A DNA stretch of 64,000 bases, taken from positions 42,287-106,286 of the forward strand of contig WHUX01000183.1 in assembly GCA_015179025.1 (NCBI GenBank). Direction: 5' to 3'. Under the pieces are notes generated by a model. The model had not been told where the DNA came from, did not search any database, and was given only the letters and a program-made list of their open reading frames with translations. The DNA is from Terfezia claveryi. Taxonomy: Eukaryota > Ascomycota > Pezizomycetes > Pezizales > Pezizaceae. Of the stretch, positions 10,431-22,549 are shown piece by piece. Position 1 is the stretch's first letter. The number at the start of each line of letters is the position of its first letter. The position numbers were made by a program, and so were the translations under genes.

Positions 10431-10916
10431 AAGTGACTCATTGACGGTAGTCTCGTTGGCACAAGCCCCCCACAGAGACTAAGTTGACTTTATGAAGGGA
10501 CTGTACTTGTTTGGTTGTGGCTACAGGAATTTTGCGCATCAGTACTAAATATGTGAAGCCCAGCGATCGGAGTCATGTTGTCGGTGTACAGGTAGGTTCC
10601 GGTTGCACTACCCCTCTGCGAAACACTCATGGTAGGGTGAAAGCAATGGAGCATTACATTTTCATATTATCAACATGTGTTTTGAGTGTGAAGGGTGATA
10701 TATCTGTTTTTCTTATTATGGGAATATGAAATACAGGAAATTTTTGATCTGGAAATTAATCAGATTGCATTTTCCGTGAGCTATGTATAGTAAATACGGC
10801 CCTGTAAGAGTGGAGATTGCTAGTAAGTAATTTTCTCTCTATCAGCCAGCAAAGGTGGATATTAAGAACTTCAAATTTCAAGTTCCACCGAAACCGACGA
10901 ACCCTGTCTACACAAG
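10431..10916. other. intergenic, nothing supported
   Basis: AT-rich sequence between the LINE relic and the 3' end of the unknown two-exon gene. No domain or repeat is seen. Confidence 0.4.
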
Positions 10917-11860
10917 TCAATCCGTAGCCTTCTGCATCTCCTTCAGCGCCGGCAACCACCCCCACCCGTGCCACCCCTTTTGCCGAGGCTTGAACTTGAC
11001 GAAATCGTTTTCATTCATCTCCTTGAGCCACTTCAACCTTTCCCACATTGGCCTCATATCATTTCTCATTTGTTCTGTGACCTGCTCGTAAGCTCCCAAG
11101 CCAACCAACCAGCGAATCACATAGGCCAATGTTTGTACCCTCTCCTCTGACGGTGAGATTTTGCTGTTGTTACCTCTGGCCTCATACCAGTGAAAAGATT
11201 GGCAAATTCCCCCCAAAGGATAGTGCTCGAGATAGTATAATAGTTCGATAGCATCAGCAATGCTCGTGTGGGGGCAGCTGTGAGCAGTGAGAACCAGGTA
11301 TTTGTGGCTTTCGTGCGATAGAAGGTCTAGAACAGCGATATGACGTGGTGTGGTGGAGTTTTTTGCAGTACTGGGATAATTGTTGCTACTAATGAGGCCT
11401 AGGGGGATTGTGCGCGTAGCGAAGGGTTGGTCGGGCGTATTGTATGGCGGCGTGTAGTGTGGGAGCTTGAGGTGGAGAAAGGATCGTAAGAGGCCTAGAT
11501 TCTTACGTGCGAAACCGAGAAATGATGCCATTTTGATATCATGAACCTCTGGCCCTCCAAGATCATTGAATCCACATAGATATAACATCTATTGGCCCAG
11601 TTAGTAAATTGTTACCCACACCTCACGTCGCTAGATTTCATTACCATAGCTACGACCTGCTTCGCCCGCATTATTTGTTTGACTTCTGGAGGCCCCGCAG
11701 ACCAACAGCACCACTTCATTCTCTGACTGTGAATCCTCAGGGTGATTTCGAATGTGAGGTCGTCTGTTTCAGGATCCGGAATGATATACCCTGACTGTGC
11801 AGATATCACAGAAGACAGATAAATGGGAGGGTGGGTAAAGTCACAGGCGTACCCTCTCAT
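10917..11860 (-). CDS. unknown conserved-looking protein, two exons
   Basis: The best model is two exons, 11627-11860 and 10917-11588, joined in frame across a 38-nt intron (11589-11626). The intron runs GTGAGG to AATAG and contains a perfect TACTAAC branch point at about 11600-11606. The product is 301 aa. Exon 1 holds a DDLTFEITLRIHSQRM segment; exon 2 begins MLYLCGFNDLGGPEVHD and ends in a charged, tryptophan-rich tail (KPRQKGWHGWGWLPALKEM). No signal peptide or membrane helix stands out. I do not recognise the family. A TATATATATA run lies 20-30 bp before the start. It is one of the few non-transposon genes here. The intron is short for fungi, so the start or first exon could differ. Confidence 0.6.
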
Positions 11861-11899
11861 GGCTGTGTATGCTGCTGGAGATATATATATGTAGTGTTG

Positions 11900-12639
11900 A
11901 TGGGATGAGATAAATGTAGAATCCGTAGAGTCGACAGGTTTGTGTTTAAGCAGTCTTGTTGTGTAGACGAAAATATCAGCACTTAAAAATAGTCTCGTGC
12001 CTGGTTCAACTCATTCCCATATATAGTTAGCCTCACACTAGTTGTCTGTACATTCAATAAGGCGGTGTGGGCCAGCGAATCACCCAGGTGCACCCTAGTC
12101 AACCAGACTACCTCGTAGGAGCTAGTCTGGCTTGCGTAGGAGCATCCGATAGAATTACAGAAGGGCCCATCCAACAAGCCCCTAGTCTGGTTCAAGCCTA
12201 GTCTCTCGTGCCGAGTGGGTTACTTGGGCATTGAACAACGGAAAACATGACGAGGTAGCGACAAGCGGGCAAAAAATGAATATCAACTTGGATCACCTCA
12301 ACATCAACATCTCGGCTAACCCTCCTTTGAACTGTAGGTGATTCCTGCCTCCCAGCGTGTATCCCGCATTGGCCCAGACTCATACGATATCACTCAAACC
12401 TCGGGGTGAGCCACTAGTGACTAGAGCTGGCTGGGCTGGCCCAGAACAACACCACTGTTTTTCTTTTGTAGTAGTAGTCTAGGTATACGGTGATGTCCAA
12501 AGGTCATGACGGAGCCCGAAGCTTCCCCTTAAAAAGAACTGGACTATTCTTTAGGAGCAAGATGTGGAAGCTACGTACATCTGTATCCGGCTAACGTTAT
12601 CAAACTGTGAAAGACCCAATCAGTGGCAATCACCAACCG
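11900..12639. other. intergenic, no supported gene
   Basis: Upstream region of the unknown gene. It contains several TAGTCTGG motifs (12090-12190) related to the inverted repeat near 9.1 kb. No coding signature. Confidence 0.35.
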
Positions 12640-12970
12640 TATCCGAACCCGAGTTTGAATCTGCAACTGGACTCTTCCTTCCTCTCTCAAAATCATATAC
12701 TTCTACAGGTAGCCAGCGTCCTTAAATCTTCATCCCCAACTGACCACCCTGTTCATAAAAAGAGACCGGACTATCAAGGAAAATAACTACCGAGCTGGTA
12801 GTCTTGCTAATTCTCCTGTGCCCTCCCAGGAGCCAACGTGCCCCCATGACCCTCCGTATTCCTGTCTTCTTCACATCCTGTATGGTGTCTGCCATGGGCC
12901 TTTAGCAGGGTATTCCGTGCACAACAAATTCCTTAGTGTCAATCTATTCATCCTCAACCAACTCAACGTT
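12640..12970 (-). mobile_element. LINE ORF1 RRM-like fragment (diverged duplicate of 14.05-14.36 kb)
   Basis: The minus strand encodes MADTIQDVKKTGIRRVMGAR followed by WLLGGHRR and a KTTSSVVIFL strand. That is nearly the same order as the segment at 14137-14343 (MVDTMRDEKRTGIRGIMGAR, then LLGRSRR and KTTSSVVLFL). The DNA alignment extends beyond the protein in both copies. The open frame is short and broken. Confidence 0.55.
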
Positions 12971-14049
12971 GGTAAAAACAATAATAAAAAAAGAACGGGC
13001 TCCACATCCACGTTCACCCAACCTCACAATGTAACAGCAAACTTGAGCCCCAATTTATGTGAAGGCTCGTCACTTCCCTGATGGAATGAGCCAAAGAAAC
13101 AACAACATTACCCTGGGTATGGAAATTTAGATTCGACCTCTAAAACTCCTCTGTGAAATAATCCAAATACCAGTTGAGGCAAAGGATAACTTCCCTATCC
13201 GCTCATAGTTCATAACTTCTGAACTTGCCAGATCTTCTTTCTTTTGGCGCTTAGTTTGCTATTAAATCAAAATCCAGTGCACGGAGTGCGTTATCGACCC
13301 TTGGAGCTAGCAGCCTTACCATTTTCTAATGATATGCGCACTTGTCCGAGACAAATCCACAATAATTTTATTGTTCAGTTTGGACAACGACTCTGATTGG
13401 TCAGCTTCATCTACAGTAGATGAGTTTAACACATAGGGAAGACTGTTGTGCCAACTATTTCATATCAGTACTAGGTCTCACAAACTTTTTAGGGTATAAC
13501 AAACATGTACATACAAACATGTAACCATCCATTCCATCTGTTGTATATCTCTTGAAGGAGGGGTTATCACCTCCGTTGATTCATTTACTGTTTCATACTT
13601 TTTAGTTGCTCTTGCGATTGTCTGCACCTGGCGAGCAATATCCGCCGGTGCCATATTCTGTGTCTTGGACATTTCTGTTCCTTATTTTTTTTGAGCTCCT
13701 TCGCTGTGTTTGTCATAGGTTCTGATACAATTCCGAAATTGGGTTGTTATCCGAGAATAACAGGATCACACTTGCTTTAATTCAAGAAAGGCTCAGATGA
13801 GTATATGTAACGTTGTGGTTGTATTCTTTCCTGCCTGCCACAACAATTTGTTATATCGCAAGTTTATGTCAAATAAACACCTCTTTTTACCCTCCAACCT
13901 TTTTTTTAAGAAGTCTATACCCGCAATCCAGGTAAGGCGACGTTCAACCTAAGCTTTCGGTACCGGAAGCAATACACCTGTGAACCGCCAACGTAAGGAA
14001 CCTGTGCATAACCCAACTTACCTGCATAACCCAACTTACCAACACCAAC
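12971..14049. other. spacer, no supported gene
   Basis: A 64-codon frame (13478-13672, minus) with a MSKTQNMAPADIARQVQTIA start may be the beginning of a LINE ORF1-like protein. Otherwise AT-rich and featureless. Confidence 0.3.
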
Positions 14050-15030
14050 CCAAATCCGATTTCGAGGCCACCTCCGCCCTCACCTGGCCTCTGTCAAATT
14101 CATATGCTTCAACCTGGAGCCATATTCCTCTCAACATCATCCTTGTATGACCTCCTGCATATGAAAAGAGACCGGCATCGTAAGAAAAAGAACTACCGAG
14201 CTTGTAGTTTTATTCATTCTCCTGCTTCGCCCCAGGAGCCCTCTTGCTCCCATGATACCTCTAATCCCCGTTCGTTTCTCATCCCGCATTGTGTCCACCA
14301 TGGATCTATGGTAGGGGACTCCATGCAGCACGAAGGCTTTCAAGTCGACGTACCGCTTATTGGCATCTATTTTGTTTGGTGATCTGAGGTCTAGTCACCT
14401 GTTGAGGTACTTGACGTATGTAGACTCTTTTGGTTACGGAAGCTGTAACCGGACCCGCATCCCCACCTTGGGCTTTATACTTTGTTCTGGTTTTTAGTCC
14501 ACCATCACGATATCTTCTTCCGTTTGTGTTTTTGCCGGGTATGTGTCTTCCGGACGTGGCCTTGTCTTCCGGACGTGGCCTTGGCTTCATCCCTTGCTTC
14601 TTCTCCATCGCCGCCTCCAAATCCTCCATCTTTTCCGCCTGTTGACCTATGTCTGGCTCAACCTCACCACCTTGACTATCTCTTCTAACACCTCTTCCTG
14701 GCTGTATTGCTCACCTTTCCACTCTGGAGACTCCTCTCCTCAGCTACTCTGTACCTCTTCTTCCAAAACCCCTTCCAGCCTGGTATTTTCTCGGAGCATT
14801 TTCACCCCAACAACTAGAAGCTCCTCTTCTGAGAAATCAATTTATCCCTTCTCCCCTGTAGGTACCCTGTATAGTGCGTCCATATTCAATCCTTTCTTCA
14901 CGTCTGCTCTCCTCGGACTCCCACTCAAATCGATCTGTATCCATTCTTTCATCCTCTGATAGGCCCTCCTTTATAATCCCTAATTTTTGCATCCCTTCCA
15001 TGAGGGAACTCATTCGCTCCAATGGCATCG
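14050..15030 (-). pseudogene. LINE ORF1 (gag-like) remnant
   Basis: Three minus-strand frames in order: an acidic N-terminal part (14837-15028, starting MPLERMSSLMEGMQKLGI), a basic middle (14357-14629, EDLEAAMEKKQGMKPRPRP), and an RRM-like part (14137-14343, with VLHGVPYHRSMVDTMRDE, GIRGIMGARGLLG and TSSVVLFL). The frame changes between parts mark it as decayed. Assignment to LINE ORF1 comes from the RRM-like pattern and its co-occurrence with LINE tails elsewhere. Confidence 0.5.
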
Positions 15031-15659
15031 GAGCCTTTTTTTTTACTGTTGGAGTGCCATCTGGTGTCGGTAGTTGTGTTTTTCTGGTATCCTGCGTGCC
15101 GGTGGAGTATTATATAGGCCCGGTGCGTCTGCCTTTTCCTTTTCCATTGCTCTTACCCGACTGTGGAACCGTTGGTTGATTCACAGCTGAATGGGTTTGC
15201 ACTGCTTTCTCTGTCAGGATTTGGAATCTCCGTCGAAAAGAGCCTATGGCCTTCTTGTTGCCAAGTGATTGTTCTGTGGTTGATAGTCACGTACATAGGT
15301 ATTTTCTCTGGGAAGAAGTCGTAATACTACACTTCGGGAAATCTGTAATTCCATTCTTGCCTCGTTAAAAAGGAGTTAGATCACTGCTGTTCCAGGGTCT
15401 GATCGTGACTATGCTATTCCGTTCTCGAGGGCTATGAAATCCTGTGAACAAAGTCGGAAACACTCCGGTTGTCGTGTTCGATCTTGCGTCGGTGTCGATT
15501 ATTGGCGTTACCCGCCAACCCTTTCCCCTTTAAATAGTATATACCTGCGAGGTCTCAAGGTCATGACGGGATTACCCGCCGACTAATCGTATGGATAAAG
15601 TACAATAGCTCAGTTGTAGCCCAAGAAAATGTAGAGGCTCATGTTTCTGTTAAAATAAA

Positions 15660-16055
15660 CATCCACTACACCCGTGTTATCGCTCGCCATCGCCACTATC
15701 CACGGTCGCCACCATATTCACCTGAACATTCAGCTGAATCCATCTCGCCACTATTGTACTATCGTAACGTTCGCACATGCGCAAGTATCGCATATAAGGT
15801 TGCCACCTAGTTGTCACCCGCAATCCTTGAATTTTCATGCTTCTGATTGGCCGAATAACACATCCTGCGTATGGTCTTACCCTGAATTTCCATGTATATA
15901 CACAAACCCCCTGGGGACCTGTATTCGCATTGAGACTTCACCCGCATCGTTCACTACTACCTAGTGCACTCTGCGCTCAACTGTCCAGTGCACCGCGTAT
16001 TTACCATCGGCTATAGTGGACATATTGCTATGGATCTGTGCTGGAACCGCGCTGC
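15660..16055 (+). repeat. unclassified interspersed repeat, copy 1
   Basis: Bases 15800-15920 match 46000-46135 in direct orientation (the AACACATC...CCATGTATATA stretch). Bases 15935-16050 match 46800-46915 in inverted orientation (TCACCCGCATCGTTCACTAC). The leading ACATCCACTACACCCGTGTT resembles 47897-47920. It is non-coding and its class is unknown. Confidence 0.5.
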
Positions 16056-17170
16056 CTCTCTAGTACCACTTCCGCTTTTCAAATCAATATCATCCGCCCT
16101 CCAAATACTGAATTAACCCATTAGCTAAACAAACTTTCTCTTCCTCCTCGACAGCATACTCCTCCTACAGAAAATAATATTATTTCTTCGAAATGCTATA
16201 CGCATCAACCTAGGTAATGGATAGATGGTTTCTATAGATAACACTCTCAAGCCCTATGCCATTTACTCCCACTTCAAATTAATTCATCATCTTTGATATT
16301 TCCCAATGAACATCCACCCTTCTACCTGATTTATATCATACATATTTTCAGTAATAATATTCACCAATTGTTATCCAACAGCTCATAGCCACTCAGACAA
16401 AAAGCCTCCCTATTTATGTTGTAATATTCCCCTAGTCTCCTCTGGCACAGCGAAATGCAAAGCTTCTAGAATCATCGTGCCTTTACTTGCATGAGATACA
16501 TCACATATCTACTCTTTAAGCCTCAAATATAACCTGAGTAATATCAAGCCACATCTCCCATTGTATAAATTAATATACCTTCATGAACTATACTGTATTG
16601 TGATTACCATTAGTTATAATTCAACGTTTTGAACAGCACCTAATGACAACATTCTTCGAAGTATAATCCTGGAAATGAATCACAAAAAAGAGACCCGTCC
16701 AAATATTTAAATAAATAAACATATATAAAAGATTCATTCCCTTAAGTAAATAATCATTCCTACCTCCCTCAATTGATCCTTGAGATGACTAATAGTGTCT
16801 CCCCTCCCACTTTTCCAACCAAGCCAAATCAGCCAGAATCAAATTCTTGTCCCTAGCAATGGCCTTCATAATGTGATATGTAACCTCGTTGACTCGGACT
16901 CTTATTGTCTTACAATTATCATTGAGTTTCGCTGACGCTGCCTGGATTTCATCTTCCGCAAGTTTTTGTGTTAACTAATAATCTCCACTTTGAGGGCCCC
17001 AGCGAGCATGCTTAATCGCACGAACTTCCGATTCGCCATCCATATAAGTCCAGTGCAGAACATAATTCCGTTATGTGCATGGGCCAACCAGGCTAGACAG
17101 ATCATATTTTTTAAAGTTCTTTTAAATATTCAGTACTCATATATGGTCCCAGTAAGGGTCAATGATAAGC
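16056..17170. other. AT-rich spacer
   Basis: No gene, repeat or splice-supported frame is seen. Composition is clearly more AT-rich than the surroundings. Confidence 0.4.
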
Positions 17171-17174
17171 CACC

Positions 17175-17800
17175 TAGAATTCCCGGTCAGTCCAGGACAA
17201 GATAAGTTAATCTCTCAGTTCCGGCGGCTAGAACTCAAACAAAAATAAAACAAAAATCGTGCTATGGTCGTGGCTCCCATGCTGTCATTAACCGGCTCAT
17301 GCCAGATCCCCTGAAGGGGTCTGACTGGGACCCGACCCGGAAATAGGAAACTCGCAATAGGAAATACAAGGGATCTCGTAAATAATAGCTCAAGTTGAAA
17401 TAAGACCCCTCGCCAGTAGAAACAAAGAATATCTCGCCGGTGGAAAAACTGCCCGAAGCGCTCTGGGAAATTAAACAAGTTTAAACAAGAACACCCCTTC
17501 TCTATCTGTCATCCCTTAGAGTACCGGAATCGTATCACCTGACTCTGTAGTGCGGAAGAATTTCCTGCCCATGCCGAGCCCCCGCTTGATGTCGATCTGT
17601 TCCGCCATATAGATGAGCAGCGACGACGCCAGCTTACCGACCCTTCTTCCTTCCTGAGCAACCAGCGTACCCATAATTTTGGTCGGTCTTGTTATTGTCT
17701 TCTTCTATCCAGCGGTGGATCTTACGGGGTTTGTATATAGTTTGGTCCGCGTGTAGGACTATGGCTCTTGTTGTTGGATTGGGGGGCTTTTTGGTGTGAT
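17175..17800 (-). mobile_element. LINE-derived element, ORF1 RRM-like segment plus 3' tail (copy 2)
   Basis: The minus strand encodes HRWIEEDN, a MGTLVAQEGRRVGKLASSLL segment and LIYMAEQIDIKRGLGMGRKF, then directly a 3' UTR with GCTGTCATTAACCGG (about 17280) and the tail block (17185-17225). Layout equals copies 1 and 3. One frameshift lies at about 17690. Confidence 0.6.
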
Positions 17801-17849
17801 TGGATATTTCGGAGGTGGGGTTTGCCTTTCCGCTTACTCCTTTGCCTTT

Positions 17850-18540
17850 AAAAGTCCTACTCTGGGAATTTTCTAACGTGGGGCGCTCTTCAGTGATTCG
17901 TATAGAGAAGATCTTCTCTGGCATTCTTTGCACGTCAAAATCTATTTCAACTCCTCGATATAGCCCCTTCCACCAGTATCTCAGGGCGAATTTGTCATGG
18001 GTTCCTTTCTTACCACGGTGACCGCTTTCTTCGTAGAGTTGTCCCATGATTTCCACCTGCTCATCCTTACTCCAGATTACTCTTTTAGGGGGCATATTTT
18101 GTCTAGGTCTGCGGAAAAGAAGATCTTGCTGAACCATAAACCTCAAGGCATGTTGCCTGAACAATTCGAACTGTTTATCCGATACCTGATCCGGTCGTTC
18201 CAAGGTTAGCAGATAACGCTTGACCTTCCTGAGGCAATCTGGCATTCATTCGTCCTCATTATCGTTGTCTTCATCAGCCTCGTTAACTGCTAGGTCCACA
18301 TCCATTGCCTCTTCTAGTTCTTCACTTGATTCATTTAATCCTAACACTGATCTCCTTCTGCGAGATAACCCGTCCGGACCAACATGCCTTAGTCTTTTTA
18401 GCACTCCCTGAAATTCCAGCTTTCCAGCATCATACTTCTTCTCCGTATAAGTCCACATTCCCGATTCGTAACGAGCTAGAGCTTCTTCCTTTTTCCCGGG
18501 GACTTTTTGCTGCAGTATTGCACCCCATCCCATTAGGGAA
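17850..18540 (-). pseudogene. Ty3/gypsy pol remnant (RNase H joined to integrase zinc-binding region)
   Basis: Right to left on the minus strand: GWGAILQQK with ARYESGMWTYTEKKYDAGKL and LEFQGVLKRLRHV, the RNase H-like part of a gypsy polymerase. Then an acidic spacer (EELEEAMDVDLAVNEADED), then IMGQLYEESGHRGKKGTHDK and ALRYWWKGLYRGVEIDF, the HHCC-type zinc-binding entry of an integrase. The two halves sit in different frames and the middle is missing. The 3' side runs into a LINE-derived element. Confidence 0.65.
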
Positions 18541-19020
18541 TAATCTACCGATAAGACTATTGTCCCTTGAGATTCACAATTAATAGGTTGGAGGGTAGGG
18601 AGATTCCTTTAAGTAATCCATTTCTTCCTGTTGTTCATACCCCATTCGAAGTCCACGCCTTTCTTGCTCAAACGAAATAGAGGTCAGCTATGGTAGAGGA
18701 GTCAGTGGTCCAAAATCCTATAATAAACGCGTATTCCTGGAAAAAGCCAGGACGTCCGTCAAATTGCGACCTTCCGAACTTTGGTGCTTTCTGGAGTTCT
18801 CCCCCCTATTCCACACACATGAGCCACAATTCTCAATCTTTCCATAAAAACTCACTGTTAGCTCCTGAGATTGTGCCTCCAGCTCTTCAATATCAGCTAA
18901 TGACTTATCTACCTCAGTGCAAATAACTCATATACTCTCTTTTGGGTTGGCTCTCCCTTCTCCTGCTGTTTCTGGTGGTCTTTTCTTTCTTTTTCTTGAA
19001 AACTCAGTATTCACATGTGG
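18541..19020. other. decayed retroelement flank, nothing assignable
   Basis: Probably more of the gypsy relic, from position and composition. No motif is readable. Confidence 0.25.
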
Positions 19021-19600
19021 TTCCTGTCAGGGGGCCCATGATGAGCCCCCCCGGAAATCCGCTCAGGGACAAGGCAAATTAATCTGCCAGGTCCGACGCT
19101 AGATACAAAGAACTAAAGTGAATCGAGGTCCCATGCTGTCATTAACGGGCTTGCGCCCAATGACCCAAGGAGGCCTGTCTGAACCTCCACCCAAATGAAT
19201 AACCAAAATATCTCGCAGGTGGATACAAACCCCCGACCAAACAAAAACTCGAACTTAAAGCGCGGGTAGAATATAAAAGCAACCCTCGCCCAAAAGCAAT
19301 CCTCAGCTTTTCCAGTCGTAGGCTGTGCCTCTTACCCATGTGAAGCCCTCGTGTTACCCCATGTGGAGACCTCGTGTGGTGTCTGCTTCCTTCGCCATGT
19401 AGATGACGAGTGATGATGCTAACTTTCCGACCCTTCTGTTCCCCCGCAGCAGCCACCGGATACCAAGAGTTCGAACCTCTTGTTGTTCTCCTCGATCCAT
19501 CGGCGCATTTAGGCCAGGTTTGTACTTTATTGGGGCTGCGTGAAAACCACGGCACGTGCTCGCGGTGATGACGGTGGGTTTGGGTCAATTCGGCAGGGGT
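19021..19600 (-). mobile_element. LINE-derived element, ORF1 RRM-like segment plus 3' tail (copy 3)
   Basis: It has a tail block at 19060-19110 and CTGTCATTAACGGGC at about 19135. Upstream on the minus strand is a coding segment reading GIRWLLRGNRRVGKLASSLV and IYMAKEADTTRGLHMG across frameshifts. No reverse transcriptase lies between them. Confidence 0.6.
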
Positions 19601-19712
19601 TGGTCGGAGTGCTCAGGGGTGCTCGCGGGTGGTCGGGGGTGGTCGGGGGTGATCAGCGGTGGCCGGGGGTGGTCTGGGATGGTCTGGAGGGCGGGGGCGG
19701 TCGGGGGTGGTG
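19565..19712 (+). repeat. G-rich GGTGGTCGGG minisatellite
   Basis: About 150 bp of imperfect 10-bp-type units (GGGGGTGGTC variants). Many runs of three or more G on the plus strand make G-quadruplex formation plausible. It is not translated in a consistent frame. Confidence 0.7.
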
Positions 19713-19849
19713 TCGTACTCGCTCGCGCTTTGCCCTTACTATTTCCAGGTCCTGGAGTTGGTCGGTTTTGGAGGGGGGTCGGTATTCATAGACATACTGT
19801 TCCGAAAGTCGATACAGTGGCGGTCGAGAAGAATCGCAAGATATCGTGA

Positions 19850-20172
19850 GCATTTAAGTGGGATAAGAGGGCGTTGTTGTTGGGATGGGGGGAAGTCGGA
19901 ATTCTTCAGGGAATTTAACGAGACTATCTAAGGGTGTAGATGTAATCCTTCAAGAGCGAGACGGATATCTCACTGCACTGGACTATGCACAAGATAGGGA
20001 GGAAGAGGGTGGCGGGTCATCTACAGTTGTTTCAGGGTTGTTGTTTTGCTCGTTGTTCTTGAGCGTACCGAGTCTTTTAAGATTAGGGAACGGGGCCGTC
20101 TCATAGCCTGAGGTTCCAGACTTATAGACTCTAATTGAAAAAATTAAACAAATTACAAAAAAAAAAAAAAAG
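19850..20172 (+). mobile_element. LINE family B, 5'-truncated 3' end with poly-A
   Basis: The plus strand shares the 3' UTR block GTACCGAGTCTTTTAAGATT, the GGAACGGGGCCG block and CTCATAGCCT with the LINEs at 35978-36622 and 55660-55793, then ends in a poly-A run at about 20157-20172. It abuts the left end of the small-gene array. Confidence 0.6.
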
Positions 20173-20380
20173 AGACTTGTTGTGAAAATGTTTATTTTGC
20201 ATAATAATTGTAGTTGGGATTGAATATAAATGAAATCCGGAATGCGCACGTGAGCACGTGGTTGAATGAAATTCAATGTTTTTCTAACAAAGCTAATCCG
20301 ATACTAATCAACCCCCGAATAGGAGGAATGAAACTAGATATACCAATTCAGACCTTCTCTCTGCTGATGTACTCAGATTT

Positions 20381-20674
20381 TTATACTACAACTAATGCCA
20401 AACAAAGCGTCACCTTGTGCGAAACCATAGCCACAATTTCATCCAAAGTCATGCCCCCCAGAGTTTGAAAATCAGTAATCCGGATGATTCCATTCAGCAT
20501 CCAATCCGCAACAATAAGCATGATCAAGGTGTCCAACATTTCCTCCGTAATCCTGTAGCCCAGCAATATCCACATATCAGTCGTTGAATCAAAGCTGAGA
20601 AAATCGTGAACATCAAGGAAATCCAAGAGATCAGTCTTCAAATCATCCGACCATGAGTAGCAGTTTTTAGTCAT
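20381..20674 (-). CDS. array small protein, copy 1 (97 aa)
   Basis: First copy from the left. The N-terminus is the most divergent of the set (MTKNCYSWSDD). The central blocks read FLSFDSTTDMWILL and ADWMLNGIIRITDF, so the Trp-x-x-Leu and Trp-Met-x-x-Gly-Ile positions are kept. It ends hydrophobically (LALVVV). Start taken at the Met in the ACAATG context shared by all copies. A single exon is sufficient. Confidence 0.7.
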   Translation of the reverse strand: MTKNCYSWSDDLKTDLLDFLDVHDFLSFDSTTDMWILLGYRITEEMLDTLIMLIVADWMLNGIIRITDFQTLGGMTLDEIVAMVSHKVTLCLALVVV

Positions 20675-21433
20675 TGTTATTGCAGTCTATGTTTTTCTCT
20701 CTGGCGTTTCCTTTGTATTAGTAGGGTATGCAAGTATTGTAGAAACTGGAACTATGGCAATAGACATGGCTCTAGAGTCCCTAATGTACCTCCCTTGAGC
20801 CGTGGACATGGCACCATTCACTTTGCCGCTAATTCCCTATGGCCCCGGCCCTGGAGCCATGCCCAGACCCAGTTCTCACTATTACTGGGTTATTTGCAAT
20901 CCCATAAGGGATATGGCCTATAGTTTATAGTTCCTTTGTACTTGTGTTATTTTGCTATACGTGATCCTATTGAACCCCCAAGCTTCTGTAGGATCTAAAG
21001 GTCTCCCCGGCCAAGTTAATTTAATCCAATACAAAAAAGCTTCCGAATGAAAATATGAAATGAAACAAGCAATAGCCCTCGCCCCTGGCCCCCGTCTCCC
21101 GGGATCTCTAGGAACATTCCGAGGCCGAGAAGATCATAGGTACTTAATTGTCTGATATGATTCATCTTCACTATGCAGCTAGGCCTGGGCACGTGACGAG
21201 ACTTCTTGTGAAAATGTTTTTTTTGCACAACAATTGTGCAAGCTGAGATTGAATAAAATGAAATCCGGAATGCGCACGTGGGCATGTGGTTAAATAAATC
21301 AAATAAATGCTATCCTTCTGTGAAATTCAAAGTCCCCTCCAACAAAGCTAATCCGACACTATTCAATCAAGAAATAGGAGGAATGAAACCAGATATACCA
21401 ATTCAGACCTTCTCCCTGATCTACTCAGAGCAT

Positions 21434-21748
21434 TTATAGCCCCTCCGCTATCTCCACGATGGCTACCAAACCTTTCTCAATATCCTCCTTAACCATAAAC
21501 ACAACCTCCCACATTTTCATGCGCTTCAGAGTTGCCCACTGAGTAATCTTGGTGATTCCGTTCTCCATCCACTCCTGAACCATAAGGATGACCAAGAACC
21601 TAAACGTGTCCTCCTTAAGCCTGGTGCTCATCAACATACACCAGCGTTCCCCTGGGAAACCTTCATCGTAGGTGATAAAACCGAAAAGTTCTAGGAATTT
21701 CGTGAGCTCAGCCTTCAAAGTAACCTCAATTTGCGAGTTGGTAGGCAT
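21434..21748 (-). CDS. array small protein, copy 2 (104 aa)
   Basis: Intermediate between the two subfamilies. The central block is FITYDEGFPGERW, two residues longer than in copies 3 and 11-13, and the tail is extended (VEIAEGL). Keeps QEWMENGITKITQW. The upstream leader has a tandem duplication of about 50 bp around 21770-21840 (the CTCGTGCGTTTAGTATGGTA block twice). Confidence 0.7.
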   Translation of the reverse strand: MPTNSQIEVTLKAELTKFLELFGFITYDEGFPGERWCMLMSTRLKEDTFRFLVILMVQEWMENGITKITQWATLKRMKMWEVVFMVKEDIEKGLVAIVEIAEGL

Positions 21749-22549
21749 TGTTATTAGGGTTATTGTTGTTCTTGTCTCGGGCGTTTAGTATGGTATGCAG
21801 TTGTTCTTCTCTCGTGCGTTTAGTATGGTATGTAAGTGTAGTAGAAGAAGAAACTATGGCAATGGACATGGCTCTGGAGTCCCTAATATACTTCTCAGAG
21901 TGGCAATGGGACCATTCACTTTGCAATTATTTCCCTATGGCTGCATCCCTGGTGGCCACCTCCAAACCCAGTTCTCGCTATTACTGTGTTAATTTGAAAT
22001 TCCATGAGGTATATGGCTTATAGTTTATATTTCCTTTGTACTTGTGTTATTTTGCTATACGTGATCCTGTTTAACCCCCAAGCTTCTGTAGAATTCAATG
22101 GTCTGCCCCGGCCAGGTTAAGTTAAGTTAATCCAATACAAAAAAACTCTAGAATGAAAATAGGAAATGAAACAAGTAATAGCCCTCGCCCCTGACCCCGT
22201 CCCCTAGAATGTAGGAACACTGTGAGGCTGAGAGGATCATAGGAATGTATGATATGATTCATCTACATTATGCAGGTAGGCCTGGACACGCAACAAGCCG
22301 TCCGGAGACTAAGTCTCGAGACTTCTTGTGTAAATGTTTATTTTGAACAATAATTTGCAAGTTGGGATTGAATATAAATGAAATGCGCACGCAGGCATGT
22401 GGTTAAGTAAAATTAGGTAAATACTATCCTTCTGTGAAATTCAAAGGTCTTCAAACAAAGCTAATCCGATACTAATCAATCCCGGAATAGGAGGATTGAA
22501 ATTAGATATTTCAATTCAGACCTTTTCCCTGCTGATGTACTCAGCATTT

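Noticed and set aside
16056..17170. Possible second NUMT because of high AT content
   Set aside because: No mitochondrial gene, tRNA or intron motif is visible; AT richness alone is not evidence.
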